A DNA stretch of 12,582 bases from an uncultured Eubacteriales bacterium (GTDB lineage: Bacteria; Bacillota; Clostridia; Oscillospirales; Acutalibacteraceae): contig CAKSOB010000035.1 in NCBI GenBank assembly GCA_934476545.1, positions 1 through 12,582 of the forward strand, read 5' to 3'. The translations under genes and the position numbers were made by a program. The first letter of the stretch is position 1, and every line of letters starts with the position of its first letter. Shown here piece after piece: positions 1 through 7,733 of the stretch. The notes under the pieces were generated by a model that did not search any database, was not told the DNA's origin, and saw only the letters and a program-made list of their open reading frames with translations.

Positions 1-624
1 GCGATTCCCATTGCCATGCTATCGGCAAAATGGAAGGGCAGTGTTTTGGACCATGGCTTGCGTGTTTTAACAACGGGAGCGGCAACCCTGCCAGATTTCT
101 GGATGGGACTCATGCTGTTGTATGCCTTCGGTGTATCTATGGGAATCGTACCGGTCATTGCCGGAAGCAGCATAGGGAATATTTTTCTGCCGGCATTTAC
201 GCTAAGCATCAGCTATGCGGCGATTTATACGCGAATGCTGCGGTCGAACTTGATTGAGGTCATGCAGTCCCATTACATAAAGGCTGCTCGTGCCAAAGGA
301 CTAGGGCAATGGGGGGCAATGGTAAAGCACGGACTGAAAAATGCCGTGCTGCCCTGTGTGACCTTGGTAGCAACCAACTTTGGCAGTATGCTTTCCGGAG
401 CATATGCGGTAGAAATGATTTTTTCTTGGAACGGCATCGGAAAATATGCCATAGAAAGTGTAAAGGCAAAGGACTTTCCTGTTATTCAATGTTATCTTAT
501 TGCAGTGGCGTTATCCTACATTCTTGTAAATCTGATTGTAGATGTGCTGTATGCGTATATTGACCCGAAAATCAAACTGGAAGGAGGGAGAACCCGCAGA
601 TGGTTGTGGCCGAAAAGACCTTAA
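1..624 (+). CDS. nikB: Nickel/peptide ABC transporter permease, NikB/DppB type (5' partial)
   Basis: The reading frame is open from base 1, so the gene starts upstream; 207 C-terminal codons are present of the roughly 310 usual in the family, so about 100 N-terminal residues are missing. It is an inner (cytoplasmic) membrane permease subunit of a binding-protein-dependent importer. Hydrophobic segments are visible around codons 22-40, 55-75, 115-130 and 160-185 of the visible part. The cytoplasmic EAA loop that docks on the ATPase is encoded near 280-345 (KAARAKGLG, then KHGLKNAVLP). The C-terminus has the family pattern of a last membrane helix followed by a Y-x-x-x-DP-K-I-K-L tail. The last codons run over the Shine-Dalgarno of the next permease and overlap it by 25 bases, implying translational coupling. 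The Ni assignment rests on the binding protein downstream; an oligopeptide transporter is the alternative. Confidence 0.9.
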   Translation, partial: AIPIAMLSAKWKGSVLDHGLRVLTTGAATLPDFWMGLMLLYAFGVSMGIVPVIAGSSIGNIFLPAFTLSISYAAIYTRMLRSNLIEVMQSHYIKAARAKGLGQWGAMVKHGLKNAVLPCVTLVATNFGSMLSGAYAVEMIFSWNGIGKYAIESVKAKDFPVIQCYLIAVALSYILVNLIVDVLYAYIDPKIKLEGGRTRRWLWPKRP

Positions 625-1505
625 AAAAAATAGAAGGCAACGGATTTTTTAAGAATGCCTTTAAGCGATTGTGGAAGGACAAGCTGGCGATGATTGGGTT
701 CTGTATTGTTATCCTGTTTCTGATTGTGGGATTTGCCGCCCCCTTGCTGGCACCGCACAATCCCATAGAGGTAAATACATCCATTCGGCTTCAGGGTTCC
801 AGTTGGGCATACCCTTTAGGAACCGACCAGTTGGGGCGATGTATCCTCTCTCGCTTGATTTACGGAACGCAGACCACACTGGTCAATGCGCTGGCCGTAT
901 TGGGCGGCATTTTGGCGGTGGGTGTGCCGCTAGGTCTGTTGGCAGGATACAAAGGCGGCTGGATCGATAACTTAATCATGCGGGCGGCAGATATTGTTTG
1001 CACCTTTCCTTCCAGCTTGCTTGCACTGGCAGTGGTCAGCATTTTTGGAGCCAGCCTGTTAAATATTATGGTTGTGTTGGTTTGCCTTTGGTGGGCACCC
1101 TTTTCCAGAATCATTCGGGGCGTGGTTTTAAAGGTGAAGGAAAAGGATTTTGTAATGGCTGCCGTTGCTTCCGGTTCCTCCAAAACAAAAATCATGGTGC
1201 AGCATATTTTACTCAATTCGCTTTCGCCCATTGTGGTGTATGCCACTTTACGAGTGGGAATGATCATCATGCACATTGCAGGATTTTCTTTTATCGGCTT
1301 GGGAACACAGCCGCCGGCAGCAGACTGGGGCGTGATGCTTAGTGATAGCCGAGAGTTTATCTCTACTGCGCCGATGATGATGGTTTGGCCGGGGCTGGCG
1401 ATTATGTTGTCGGTATTTAGTTTGAATCTGTTTGGAGAGGGACTGAATGAAGCATTGATGCCGGGAACCGGAAAAAAGGCAAGGCGATTGGGGGATGGCG
1501 AATGA
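600..1505 (+). CDS. nikC: Nickel/peptide ABC transporter permease, NikC/DppC type
   Basis: A 301-residue second permease subunit that pairs with the preceding permease to form the membrane channel. Residues 30-51 form the first membrane helix after a basic N-terminus. Residues 73-81 (LGTDQLGRC) carry the family signature LGTDxLGRD, here with Cys in place of the final Asp, followed by SRLIYGTQTTL. The EAA loop lies near residues 186-208 (AAVASGSS, then HILLNSLSPI). Length is normal for NikC/DppC. The ATG at 600 follows GGAGGGAG by about 8 bases and lies inside the end of nikB. The stop overlaps the next start as ATGA (1502-1505), a classic re-initiation overlap, so B, C and D are surely one transcription unit. 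Confidence 0.92.
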   Translation: MVVAEKTLKKIEGNGFFKNAFKRLWKDKLAMIGFCIVILFLIVGFAAPLLAPHNPIEVNTSIRLQGSSWAYPLGTDQLGRCILSRLIYGTQTTLVNALAVLGGILAVGVPLGLLAGYKGGWIDNLIMRAADIVCTFPSSLLALAVVSIFGASLLNIMVVLVCLWWAPFSRIIRGVVLKVKEKDFVMAAVASGSSKTKIMVQHILLNSLSPIVVYATLRVGMIIMHIAGFSFIGLGTQPPAADWGVMLSDSREFISTAPMMMVWPGLAIMLSVFSLNLFGEGLNEALMPGTGKKARRLGDGE

Positions 1506-2353
1506 ATAGGGAACAAAATGCGCCCAAAGAGAAGGTGGTGCTTTCGGTACAGCATTTGAAAACCTACTTTTATGTGGACAAGAAAACCACAGTGAAAGCG
1601 GTGGATGATATTAGCTTTAATGTGTACCGAGGAAAGGTTACTGCCCTTGTAGGACAGAGTGGCAGCGGAAAATCCGTGGCTTCTCGTGCAATTTTCAACC
1701 TGATTGACCCACCCGGAAAAACCATTGGCGGAGAAGTGATTCTCAATGGTCGGGATATTTTAAAGTTGACGAAATATCAGCAGAAGAAGGTGTACGGCAA
1801 GGAGATTTCTCTGATTTTTCAAGAGCCCATGAGTGCCTTAAATCCCGTGATAAAGGTAAAGAATCAAATGATGGAAGCGATTCGCTTACACCGAAAGATT
1901 CCCAAAAAAGCGGCGTTGGAGGAATGTCGAGAGGCGTTACGGAGGGTGAATTTAAAAAATGCGGATCAGATTTTGAATCAATATCCTTTTGAGCTGTCGG
2001 GCGGGATGTGTCAACGAGTGATGATTGCCATGTCCATGGTTGCTAATCCCGATGTGTTGATTGCCGATGAGCCTACCACGGCGTTGGACTTGACCATCCA
2101 AGCAGTGGTGTTGGAGGAGTTGAAAACCTTGCGAGACAGGGGAATGGCGATTATGTTGATTACCCATGACCTTGGCGTGGTGGCGCAAATGGCAGATTAT
2201 GTTTATGTAATGCATGAAGGAAAAATCGTGGAGTCCGGAGATGTGTTCCGAATTTTTGACCATCCCGTACATGCTTATACAAAAACACTGCTCCGTGCAG
2301 TAAAGGAGGGAGGAGAGCGGATTGGAAGTGCTGTTGGAAACAGTCTCGCTTAA
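1502..2353 (+). CDS. nikD: Nickel/peptide ABC transporter ATP-binding protein, NikD/DppD type
   Basis: A 283-residue cytoplasmic ATPase subunit. Walker A is GQSGSGKS at residues 51-58, the ABC signature is LSGGMCQR at 165-172, Walker B is VLIADEP at about 185-191 followed by TTALD, and the H-switch His is about residue 222 (ITHDLG). All catalytic elements are intact. The signature's usual Gln or Arg after LSGG is Met-Cys, as often seen in NikD/DppD subunits. The C-terminus ends soon after the AYTK-LL motif and lacks the Cys-rich tail seen in its partner. It overlaps nikC by 4 bases and nikE by 32 bases. Together with nikE it should form the heterodimeric motor of the importer. Confidence 0.92.
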   Translation: MNREQNAPKEKVVLSVQHLKTYFYVDKKTTVKAVDDISFNVYRGKVTALVGQSGSGKSVASRAIFNLIDPPGKTIGGEVILNGRDILKLTKYQQKKVYGKEISLIFQEPMSALNPVIKVKNQMMEAIRLHRKIPKKAALEECREALRRVNLKNADQILNQYPFELSGGMCQRVMIAMSMVANPDVLIADEPTTALDLTIQAVVLEELKTLRDRGMAIMLITHDLGVVAQMADYVYVMHEGKIVESGDVFRIFDHPVHAYTKTLLRAVKEGGERIGSAVGNSLA

Positions 2354-3284
2354 AAAGACCTACACCCCTTGGGAAAGACAGCCGGTGTATCCGGTGGATG
2401 ACATCTCTTTGTCGATTCAAAAGGGGGAGGTGTTGGGGCTGGTAGGAGAGTCTGGTTGCGGAAAAAGCACCTTTGGAAAGACGCTGCTGAATTTAGAAGC
2501 CGCAACTTCCGGAGATGTGTTCTACCACGGAATAAATATTGCCGGATACAAGTTCAAACAAATGCGTAAAATTCGGAAAAATCTGCAAATGGTGTTCCAA
2601 AACAGCACAGATTCCTTTAACCCATACTTTACGGTAGAGCAAATTGTAATGGAGCCGTTGAATAATTACAGCAAAGGCTCTCGCAGAGACAAGGAGCTTC
2701 TGGTGAGAGAAATGCTGGAACAAGTGGGGCTTGGAAAGGGCTATTTATCACGATACGGCTGCGAGCTGTCCGGCGGTCAGCGACAGAGAGTCAATATAGC
2801 CAGAGCATTGATTGTCCGACCGGAGTTTGTTGTTTGTGACGAGGCGGTTTCTGCGCTGGACTATGCGGTTCGAAATAAAATTTTAAGATTGCTTTATCAA
2901 ATGAAGGAAGAACAAGGCTTGACTTATTTGTTTATCTCGCACGATCTTTCTGCAGTTCGGCAGATTTGCGATCGGGTAGCGGTGATGTATATGGGGCAAA
3001 TCATGGAAATCCTGTCGGATCTTCGAAAGGAAACCATTCGTCACCCCTATACCAAAGCATTGTTGGCAGCCGCTCTCGGAACCGATCCTAGAAATAGAAC
3101 AAGAGGGAAGATCTTGTTTAAGGATGAAGAGCTTGGTCAGTCTGTCACACAAGGCTGTCCATTTCAAAATCGCTGCCTTTATGCGAGGGAGCGGTGCAAA
3201 ACAGAACGTCCACCATTAAAAGCGTTAGACGGCATGGGGCATTGCGCTGCTTGCCACTACATAAATGAAATTCAGTCAATTTAG
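2322..3284 (+). CDS. nikE: Nickel/peptide ABC transporter ATP-binding protein with Cys-rich C-terminus, NikE/DppF type
   Basis: A 320-residue cytoplasmic ATPase, partner of the preceding subunit. Walker A is GESGCGKS at 42-49, the signature is LSGGQRQR at 149-156, and Walker B has D173-E174, followed by A instead of the usual P, then VSALD. The C-terminal oligopeptide/dipeptide extension has five Cys (279, 285, 292, 308, 311) in the pattern GCPFxxRC-x6-C-x15-C-x2-C. Some DppD-type subunits bind a [4Fe-4S] cluster with such a tail; that is an inference here. No ATG fits: the start is most likely TTG at 2322, 4 to 8 bases after a long purine-rich Shine-Dalgarno (2303-2317). GTG at 2328 is the alternative. 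The TAG stop lies inside the Shine-Dalgarno of the binding-protein gene. Confidence 0.9.
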   Translation: MEVLLETVSLKKTYTPWERQPVYPVDDISLSIQKGEVLGLVGESGCGKSTFGKTLLNLEAATSGDVFYHGINIAGYKFKQMRKIRKNLQMVFQNSTDSFNPYFTVEQIVMEPLNNYSKGSRRDKELLVREMLEQVGLGKGYLSRYGCELSGGQRQRVNIARALIVRPEFVVCDEAVSALDYAVRNKILRLLYQMKEEQGLTYLFISHDLSAVRQICDRVAVMYMGQIMEILSDLRKETIRHPYTKALLAAALGTDPRNRTRGKILFKDEELGQSVTQGCPFQNRCLYARERCKTERPPLKALDGMGHCAACHYINEIQSI

Positions 3285-3296
3285 GAGGAACTTCTT

Positions 3297-4958
3297 ATGA
3301 AAAAATCAAAAATTATTTCTCTTATTGCAGGAGCAATGGCATTCACTACGGTAGCCGGAACATTAGTAGGTTGTGGTAGTGATTCTTCAGATGCGAACAC
3401 ATCAACGGCATCTTCCGATCAGAATCAGCAGGCATCTGTAGGAGAAAAGGAAATTACCATTGCAATCTATCGTGACGGTGACATGGATGAATTAGATGCA
3501 GCAACCTATAATGGCCCTCATGTTATTTATAAAATGCTATATGAAGGTTTTGCCGAGGACGGCGGTGTGGATGGTATTATTCCAATGTTGGCAACCAGTT
3601 GGGATATTTCCAAAGATAACAAAACCTATACCTTCCATTTAAGGGAGGGGGTTACATTTACAGACGGCACACCGTTTAATGCAGAGGCGGTTTGCTTTAA
3701 CCTGGCTCGTTGGGTTAATAACGATCGCCATGCTTCCTTAACAAGTTATGCGGTGGACAGCTATCAGGCTCTTGACGAATATACCGTTGAAGTGAAATTT
3801 AAAGAGGGCGCTTACCCCATTCTCACAGAGCTGACCTATCCTCGACCGGTACGGTTCCTCAGCCCATCCTCTATTCAAGAAGATAATGAAAATAAAGTGA
3901 TGGGAAAATTCACCTCTCCGATTGGTACCGGCCAATGGAAGCTGGAAAGTTACACGAAAGATGAGGAATTTACGCTGGTTCCCAACGAAAATTATTGGGG
4001 CGAAAAGCCGCAGTTGGATCGGATTCGCTTTAAAGTGATCACCGACGGTCAGGCAAGAGTTATGGCATTAGAGAGCGGAGAGGTAGATGTTATCGGCGGC
4101 GATTTGTTGGGCAAAATCAGCACAGAGGGCTTGCAGGAATTGAAGTCCAAAGGATACAAAATTATGGAGATGGATACCATGTGTGCGTACTATCTCAACT
4201 TTAGCCAAGATAACGAAGCCTTTCAGGATGTTCGGGTGCGGCAAGCCGTAAACTATGCGATTGATAAAGACAGTATGGTTAAAGATTTGCTCTATGGCGT
4301 AGGGCAAGGTGCAAAAGGACTTTATAATGCAGAGATCACCCCTTATGTAACAGAAGAAAATAGTCCTGGGTATACATATGATTTGGAAAAAGCGAAATCT
4401 TTGATGGAATCAGCAGGTTATCAGGATACAAACGGTGATGGCATCGTAGAAAAAGACGGAAAGCCGCTGAATATTCGGTTGGTGCTGACAACAGACGAAT
4501 TTCCGGAGTGGAAAACTATGGCGGAGTATGTGCAGTCTCAATTGCTGAATATCGGAATAAAGGTAGAACTACAAACACTGGATACCAACGCCTATACGGA
4601 GTGTCAGATGACCACATTGGATTATGATATGATCATGCAGAGAACATCTTCCGATTCTTGGGTTCCCCATGGAGATATGAAGATTATGTTCTCTCAGCTT
4701 TCTGTGGCAAACGGTCATGCAAGAGTTTGGTATGATGAAGGGTTGCTGAAAAACATTAACGAGGCGATGGTATCCAATAACGAAACAGACCGGCAAGCGG
4801 CATACGATAAGGTGTTTAAGCAAATCAATGACGAGGCTTTATTGGTTCCGCTGTATTATCCAACCACCACCTTTGCAGTTAGCGACAAGGTATCCAATTT
4901 TGAGGTTGGCGTAAACAACTATGCCCCCATTAACTGGACAACACTGGATGTGAAATAA
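3297..4958 (+). CDS. nikA: NikA-like substrate-binding lipoprotein of the ABC importer
   Basis: A 553-residue extracellular binding protein of the SBP family 5 (OppA/DppA/NikA). The signal peptide has a basic start, a hydrophobic core and a lipobox LVGC with lipidated Cys26, followed by a Ser/Asp/Thr-rich linker to about residue 50. The mature domain follows NikA closely: E-x-F-A-D then a P-M-L-A-x-S-W block, R144-H145-A146, P182-R-P-V-R186-F, PIGTGQW, NENYWGEKP, and H474 in NGHA, which aligns with the metal-coordinating His416 of E. coli NikA. The Trp of the E. coli RHAW motif is Ser147 here. AGGAGG at 3283-3288 lies 8 bases before the ATG, the strongest ribosome site of the operon, fitting the need for excess binding protein. 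The ligand could be Ni(II) chelated by a small molecule, another metal-metallophore, or, less likely, a peptide. Confidence 0.88.
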   Translation: MKKSKIISLIAGAMAFTTVAGTLVGCGSDSSDANTSTASSDQNQQASVGEKEITIAIYRDGDMDELDAATYNGPHVIYKMLYEGFAEDGGVDGIIPMLATSWDISKDNKTYTFHLREGVTFTDGTPFNAEAVCFNLARWVNNDRHASLTSYAVDSYQALDEYTVEVKFKEGAYPILTELTYPRPVRFLSPSSIQEDNENKVMGKFTSPIGTGQWKLESYTKDEEFTLVPNENYWGEKPQLDRIRFKVITDGQARVMALESGEVDVIGGDLLGKISTEGLQELKSKGYKIMEMDTMCAYYLNFSQDNEAFQDVRVRQAVNYAIDKDSMVKDLLYGVGQGAKGLYNAEITPYVTEENSPGYTYDLEKAKSLMESAGYQDTNGDGIVEKDGKPLNIRLVLTTDEFPEWKTMAEYVQSQLLNIGIKVELQTLDTNAYTECQMTTLDYDMIMQRTSSDSWVPHGDMKIMFSQLSVANGHARVWYDEGLLKNINEAMVSNNETDRQAAYDKVFKQINDEALLVPLYYPTTTFAVSDKVSNFEVGVNNYAPINWTTLDVK

Positions 4959-4975
4959 CTTTTGGAGGAATGTGT

Positions 4976-5725
4976 ATGAATTTACAGCAAGCAATCGAGC
5001 AAAATTGGTCGGAGGAGTCTTCTGCTTACAGCCAAAGTGTGAGAGAGGATTTGGATACCGAAAAACGAACGGCTTGGACAAACTTAATTTTACAATATGC
5101 GCCCTCCAAGGAGCATTTGGACTTTTTGGATATCGGAACGGGTCCCGGATTTTTCCCGATTATTTTGACAAAGGCGGGACACCATGTTACCGGGATTGAC
5201 TGTGTAGAGGATATGCTGTTGGAAGCAAAAAGAAATGCAGAGGCAGAGCAGGTCAATCCCACCTTGTTGCTGGCTGACAGTCACGCTCTTCCTTTTCCGG
5301 ATAATCACTTTGATTGTGTTATTAGCCGAAATGTTACATGGACGCTGATTGATGCGGAGCAATCTTATCGGGAATGGCTTCGGGTGCTGCGCCCCGGCGG
5401 AAAAATCTTGATTTTTGATGCCAACTGGAATCTTCGCTATCATGTTCCGGAATTGATGCGGCAGTATCAGGAGGACCAGAAGCGGTTTGCAGAGATTTTT
5501 CATAAGCAGCCGGATACACTCTCTCCGGAAGCAGAGGCATATCGCAGAAATGTACCGATGTGCAAGCATTACCGACCCAATTGGGACTTTGACACTTTTT
5601 TGAAAATCGGTGTTAAAAAAATTTTTTGCGATGCGGATATTACCGACCTTGTGTGGGATATCGGTCGGAAAGTACGGTATCGTTCTACGCCGATGTTTTT
5701 ACTGGTGGCAGAAAAGCCGTGTTAA
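4976..5725 (+). CDS. Class I SAM-dependent methyltransferase, UbiE-like, last gene of the importer operon
   Basis: A 249-residue cytoplasmic methyltransferase with a Rossmann fold. Motif I is DIGTGPG at residues 52-58, the acidic residue at the end of strand beta2 is D75 (VTGID), an ADSHALPFPDNHFDCVISRN block forms motifs II/III, and RPGGKILIFD is the post-II strand. The C-terminal third, with many basic and aromatic residues, is the likely acceptor pocket; its substrate is not recognisable. The ATG at 4970 abuts the GGAGG at 4964-4968 and is too close, so the in-frame ATG at 4976, 7 bases away, is preferred. The gene begins about 17 bases after the binding-protein stop, so it is co-transcribed with the importer. 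It could methylate the imported ligand or a metal-binding small molecule, or be an unrelated passenger. Confidence 0.85.
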   Translation: MNLQQAIEQNWSEESSAYSQSVREDLDTEKRTAWTNLILQYAPSKEHLDFLDIGTGPGFFPIILTKAGHHVTGIDCVEDMLLEAKRNAEAEQVNPTLLLADSHALPFPDNHFDCVISRNVTWTLIDAEQSYREWLRVLRPGGKILIFDANWNLRYHVPELMRQYQEDQKRFAEIFHKQPDTLSPEAEAYRRNVPMCKHYRPNWDFDTFLKIGVKKIFCDADITDLVWDIGRKVRYRSTPMFLLVAEKPC

Positions 5726-5750
5726 AATAGATAACGTCAATTAGAATATG

Positions 5751-5783
5751 AGAGATCTGTGGGGAATTTCTCCACAGGTCTTT
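5751..5783 (+). terminator. Hairpin between methyltransferase and ABC exporter genes
   Basis: A stem of up to 14 pairs (5751-5764 with 5770-5783, including G-U pairs) closes a 5-base AATTT loop, 25 bases after the methyltransferase stop. It is followed by a broken U-rich tract (TTTCGTGTGTTTC). It is probably the weak or leaky terminator of the importer operon, or an attenuator in the exporter leader. The possible GTG start at 5759 lies inside this stem, which argues against that start. Confidence 0.6.
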
Positions 5784-5809
5784 CGTGTGTTTCAGGGAGG
5801 AGAGCTTTT

Positions 5810-7579
5810 TTGGAAACCATTCGGAAATTTATCCCCTATTACAAGCCCTATAAAGGATTGTTCTTTTTGGACTTACTCTGCGCAGCCGTTGTATCCTTGG
5901 TGGATGTTGCCTTTCCGCAAATTCTCAATCTTTTAACAAAATATGTATTCACCGACCAATCGGCAGAGCGGATTCTCTTTGCGGTGGGATGGGTAACGCT
6001 GGGAATGCTTGCCATGTATCTGTTAAGATTGGTGTGTGAATATTTTATTTGCACTTGGGGTCATATTGTAGGAGCTAAAATAGAAGGAGATATGCGAAGT
6101 AAGTTGTTTGATAAAATGCAGTCGCTGTCCTTCTCTTATTATGACAAACACAATTCCGGAGACTTAATGGCTCGTGTAATTTCAGACTTATTTGAAATAT
6201 CGGAGGTCGCTCATCATGGACCGGAAAATGTACTGCTTTCGGTTTGCAAAATTATAGGAGCACTGATTATTTTGCTCACCATCAACGTTCCATTGACGAT
6301 GGTATTATTTGCATTGGTTATAATCATGGCTCTGTTCAGCCTGTTTTTAAATTATGGCATGAAACGAATTTTTAAGGAAAATCGAGAGAAAATCAGTCAG
6401 GTTAATATGCAGCTGTTGGATACCTTGGCAGGGATTCGCGTGGTGAAGGCCTTTGCGAATGAAGCCTTGGAACGAGAGAAATTCCACAAGAGCAACGAAG
6501 CCTTTTTAGAATCCAAAAAGCGTTCTTTTCGTATATTGGGGAAATTTCAATCAGGAAACTCTTTTTTGCAGGGAATGCTGTTTGTGGCGGTTATTGGATT
6601 AGGCGGTATATTTATCGCCATCGGACAGATTACGGTTACGGATTTGGCATTGTATGCGCTGTATATCAATGTGTTCATCAATCCGGTCAATATTCTTATT
6701 AACTTTATGGAGTTATTTCAAAAGGGGATCGCTGCATTTTCTCGTTACCTGGAGATTATTGAAACCGATTCGGAAATTAAGGATGCACCGAACGCTGTAG
6801 ATCTTTCCTTGGAAAAGGGAGAGATCATTTATGATAATGTAGCCTTTTCCTACACAGACCAAGAGCCGGTATTGAAGAATTTCAGCATGAAAATTCCTGC
6901 GGGAAAGACCGTTGCTTTGGTAGGCCCTTCCGGCAGCGGAAAAACAACGATTTGTTCCCTGCTGCCGCGGTTTTATGATGTGTCCGGCGGGAAAATTACG
7001 ATTGATGAGACAGATATTCGAGATGTAACGCAACAGTCCTTACATAATGCGATCGGCATCGTTCAGCAGGATGTCTATCTGTTTTCCGGAACCATTCGCG
7101 AGAATATCGCTTACGGCAGGCTGGACGCTTCTTTTGAGGAAATCGTGGAAGCTGCTAAGAGTGCGAATATTCATGAGTTTATTATGGAGCTGCCAAATGG
7201 ATATGACACGCAAGTGGGAGAGCGCGGGGTTCGTTTTTCCGGAGGACAAAAGCAACGAATCTCCATTGCGAGAGTGTTCTTAAAAAATCCTAGGATTTTG
7301 ATTTTGGATGAAGCAACCTCTGCATTGGATAATGAAAATGAGCATCGAATTCAAGAGGCGTTGGACAAGCTGTCGAAAAACAGAACGACCATTGTTATTG
7401 CCCACCGGCTGTCTACGATTCAAAACGCCGACTGTATCTATGTGATTGCGCATGGAAAGATTCTGGAACAAGGCAGCCACGCAGAGCTTTTGGCGCAAAA
7501 TGGTGTGTATGCTCGATCTTATCAAAGGCAATTTGCAAAGGACAGAAGCGATGTGGAAGTTTCCTTTGTAGGAGAATAA
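5810..7579 (+). CDS. MsbA/LmrA-type ABC exporter, fused permease and ATPase
   Basis: A 589-residue homodimeric-type exporter half-transporter. The N-terminal domain to about residue 310 has six membrane helices with the usual coupling motifs (for instance YYDKHNSGDLMARV and TLAGIRVVKAFANE). The ATPase domain has Walker A GPSGSGKT at 372-379, Q-loop IVQQDVYLF, signature FSGGQKQR near 476-483, Walker B ILILDEAT with D500 and E501, and H532 of the H-switch (AHRLST). All are intact, so it should be active. Start choice: TTG at 5810 gives the typical ETIRKFIPYYKPYKG beginning and lies 9 bases after GGAGG (5796-5800); the longer frame from GTG 5759 would begin inside a hairpin. The substrate (lipid, drug, peptide or small molecule) cannot be told. 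It may be co-expressed with the upstream operon by read-through. Confidence 0.88.
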   Translation: METIRKFIPYYKPYKGLFFLDLLCAAVVSLVDVAFPQILNLLTKYVFTDQSAERILFAVGWVTLGMLAMYLLRLVCEYFICTWGHIVGAKIEGDMRSKLFDKMQSLSFSYYDKHNSGDLMARVISDLFEISEVAHHGPENVLLSVCKIIGALIILLTINVPLTMVLFALVIIMALFSLFLNYGMKRIFKENREKISQVNMQLLDTLAGIRVVKAFANEALEREKFHKSNEAFLESKKRSFRILGKFQSGNSFLQGMLFVAVIGLGGIFIAIGQITVTDLALYALYINVFINPVNILINFMELFQKGIAAFSRYLEIIETDSEIKDAPNAVDLSLEKGEIIYDNVAFSYTDQEPVLKNFSMKIPAGKTVALVGPSGSGKTTICSLLPRFYDVSGGKITIDETDIRDVTQQSLHNAIGIVQQDVYLFSGTIRENIAYGRLDASFEEIVEAAKSANIHEFIMELPNGYDTQVGERGVRFSGGQKQRISIARVFLKNPRILILDEATSALDNENEHRIQEALDKLSKNRTTIVIAHRLSTIQNADCIYVIAHGKILEQGSHAELLAQNGVYARSYQRQFAKDRSDVEVSFVGE

Positions 7580-7584
7580 AGCGA

Positions 7585-7619
7585 AAGAAACAGAGATTAT
7601 GAGAATGCTTCTGTTTTTT
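7585..7619 (+). terminator. Intrinsic terminator after the ABC exporter
   Basis: AAACAGA at 7588-7594 pairs with TCTGTTT at 7610-7616, extendable to about 10 pairs through the A-rich and U-rich flanks, with a 15-base loop and a run of T at 7614-7619. It begins a few bases after the exporter stop codon. The loop is large, so strength is uncertain. Confidence 0.65.
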
Positions 7620-7673
7620 CGAACAAAAACAATAGAAAAGTCGTATTTATTGACCAAAGTTTCTTACTAAGGG

Positions 7674-7697
7674 TTATTGAGAAAAGTCGCTCAATAA
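7674..7697 (+). repeat. 8-bp perfect inverted repeat
   Basis: TTATTGAG (7674-7681) and CTCAATAA (7690-7697) flank the loop AAAAGTCG. There is no T-run after it, so it is not a standard terminator. It lies just upstream of the candidate small-RNA promoter and may be a protein-binding palindrome or a leader hairpin. Confidence 0.5.
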
Positions 7698-7701
7698 AAG
7701 G

Positions 7702-7730
7702 TTGCTTGGGAGGAAGAAACCGCTTATACT
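7702..7730 (+). promoter_or_regulatory. Sigma-A-type promoter of candidate small RNA
   Basis: TTGCTT (7702-7707), a 17-base spacer and TATACT (7725-7730) form a good vegetative promoter. There is no open frame of note downstream, but a terminator lies about 120 bases on. The predicted transcription start is near 7737. Confidence 0.6.
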
Positions 7731-7733
7731 GAA

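Noticed and set aside
860..1555. Open frame of 231 codons on the - strand
   Set aside because: It is antisense to the nikC permease; its sequence is the complement of conserved permease codons and has no domain of its own.
5759..5809. Longer start (GTG) for the ABC exporter
   Set aside because: It lies inside a stable hairpin, has no Shine-Dalgarno, and adds residues not typical of the family; TTG 5810 has a good site.
7650..7678. Alternative promoter starting with TTGACC at 7650
   Set aside because: The -35 is good, but no acceptable -10 lies 16-18 bases downstream.
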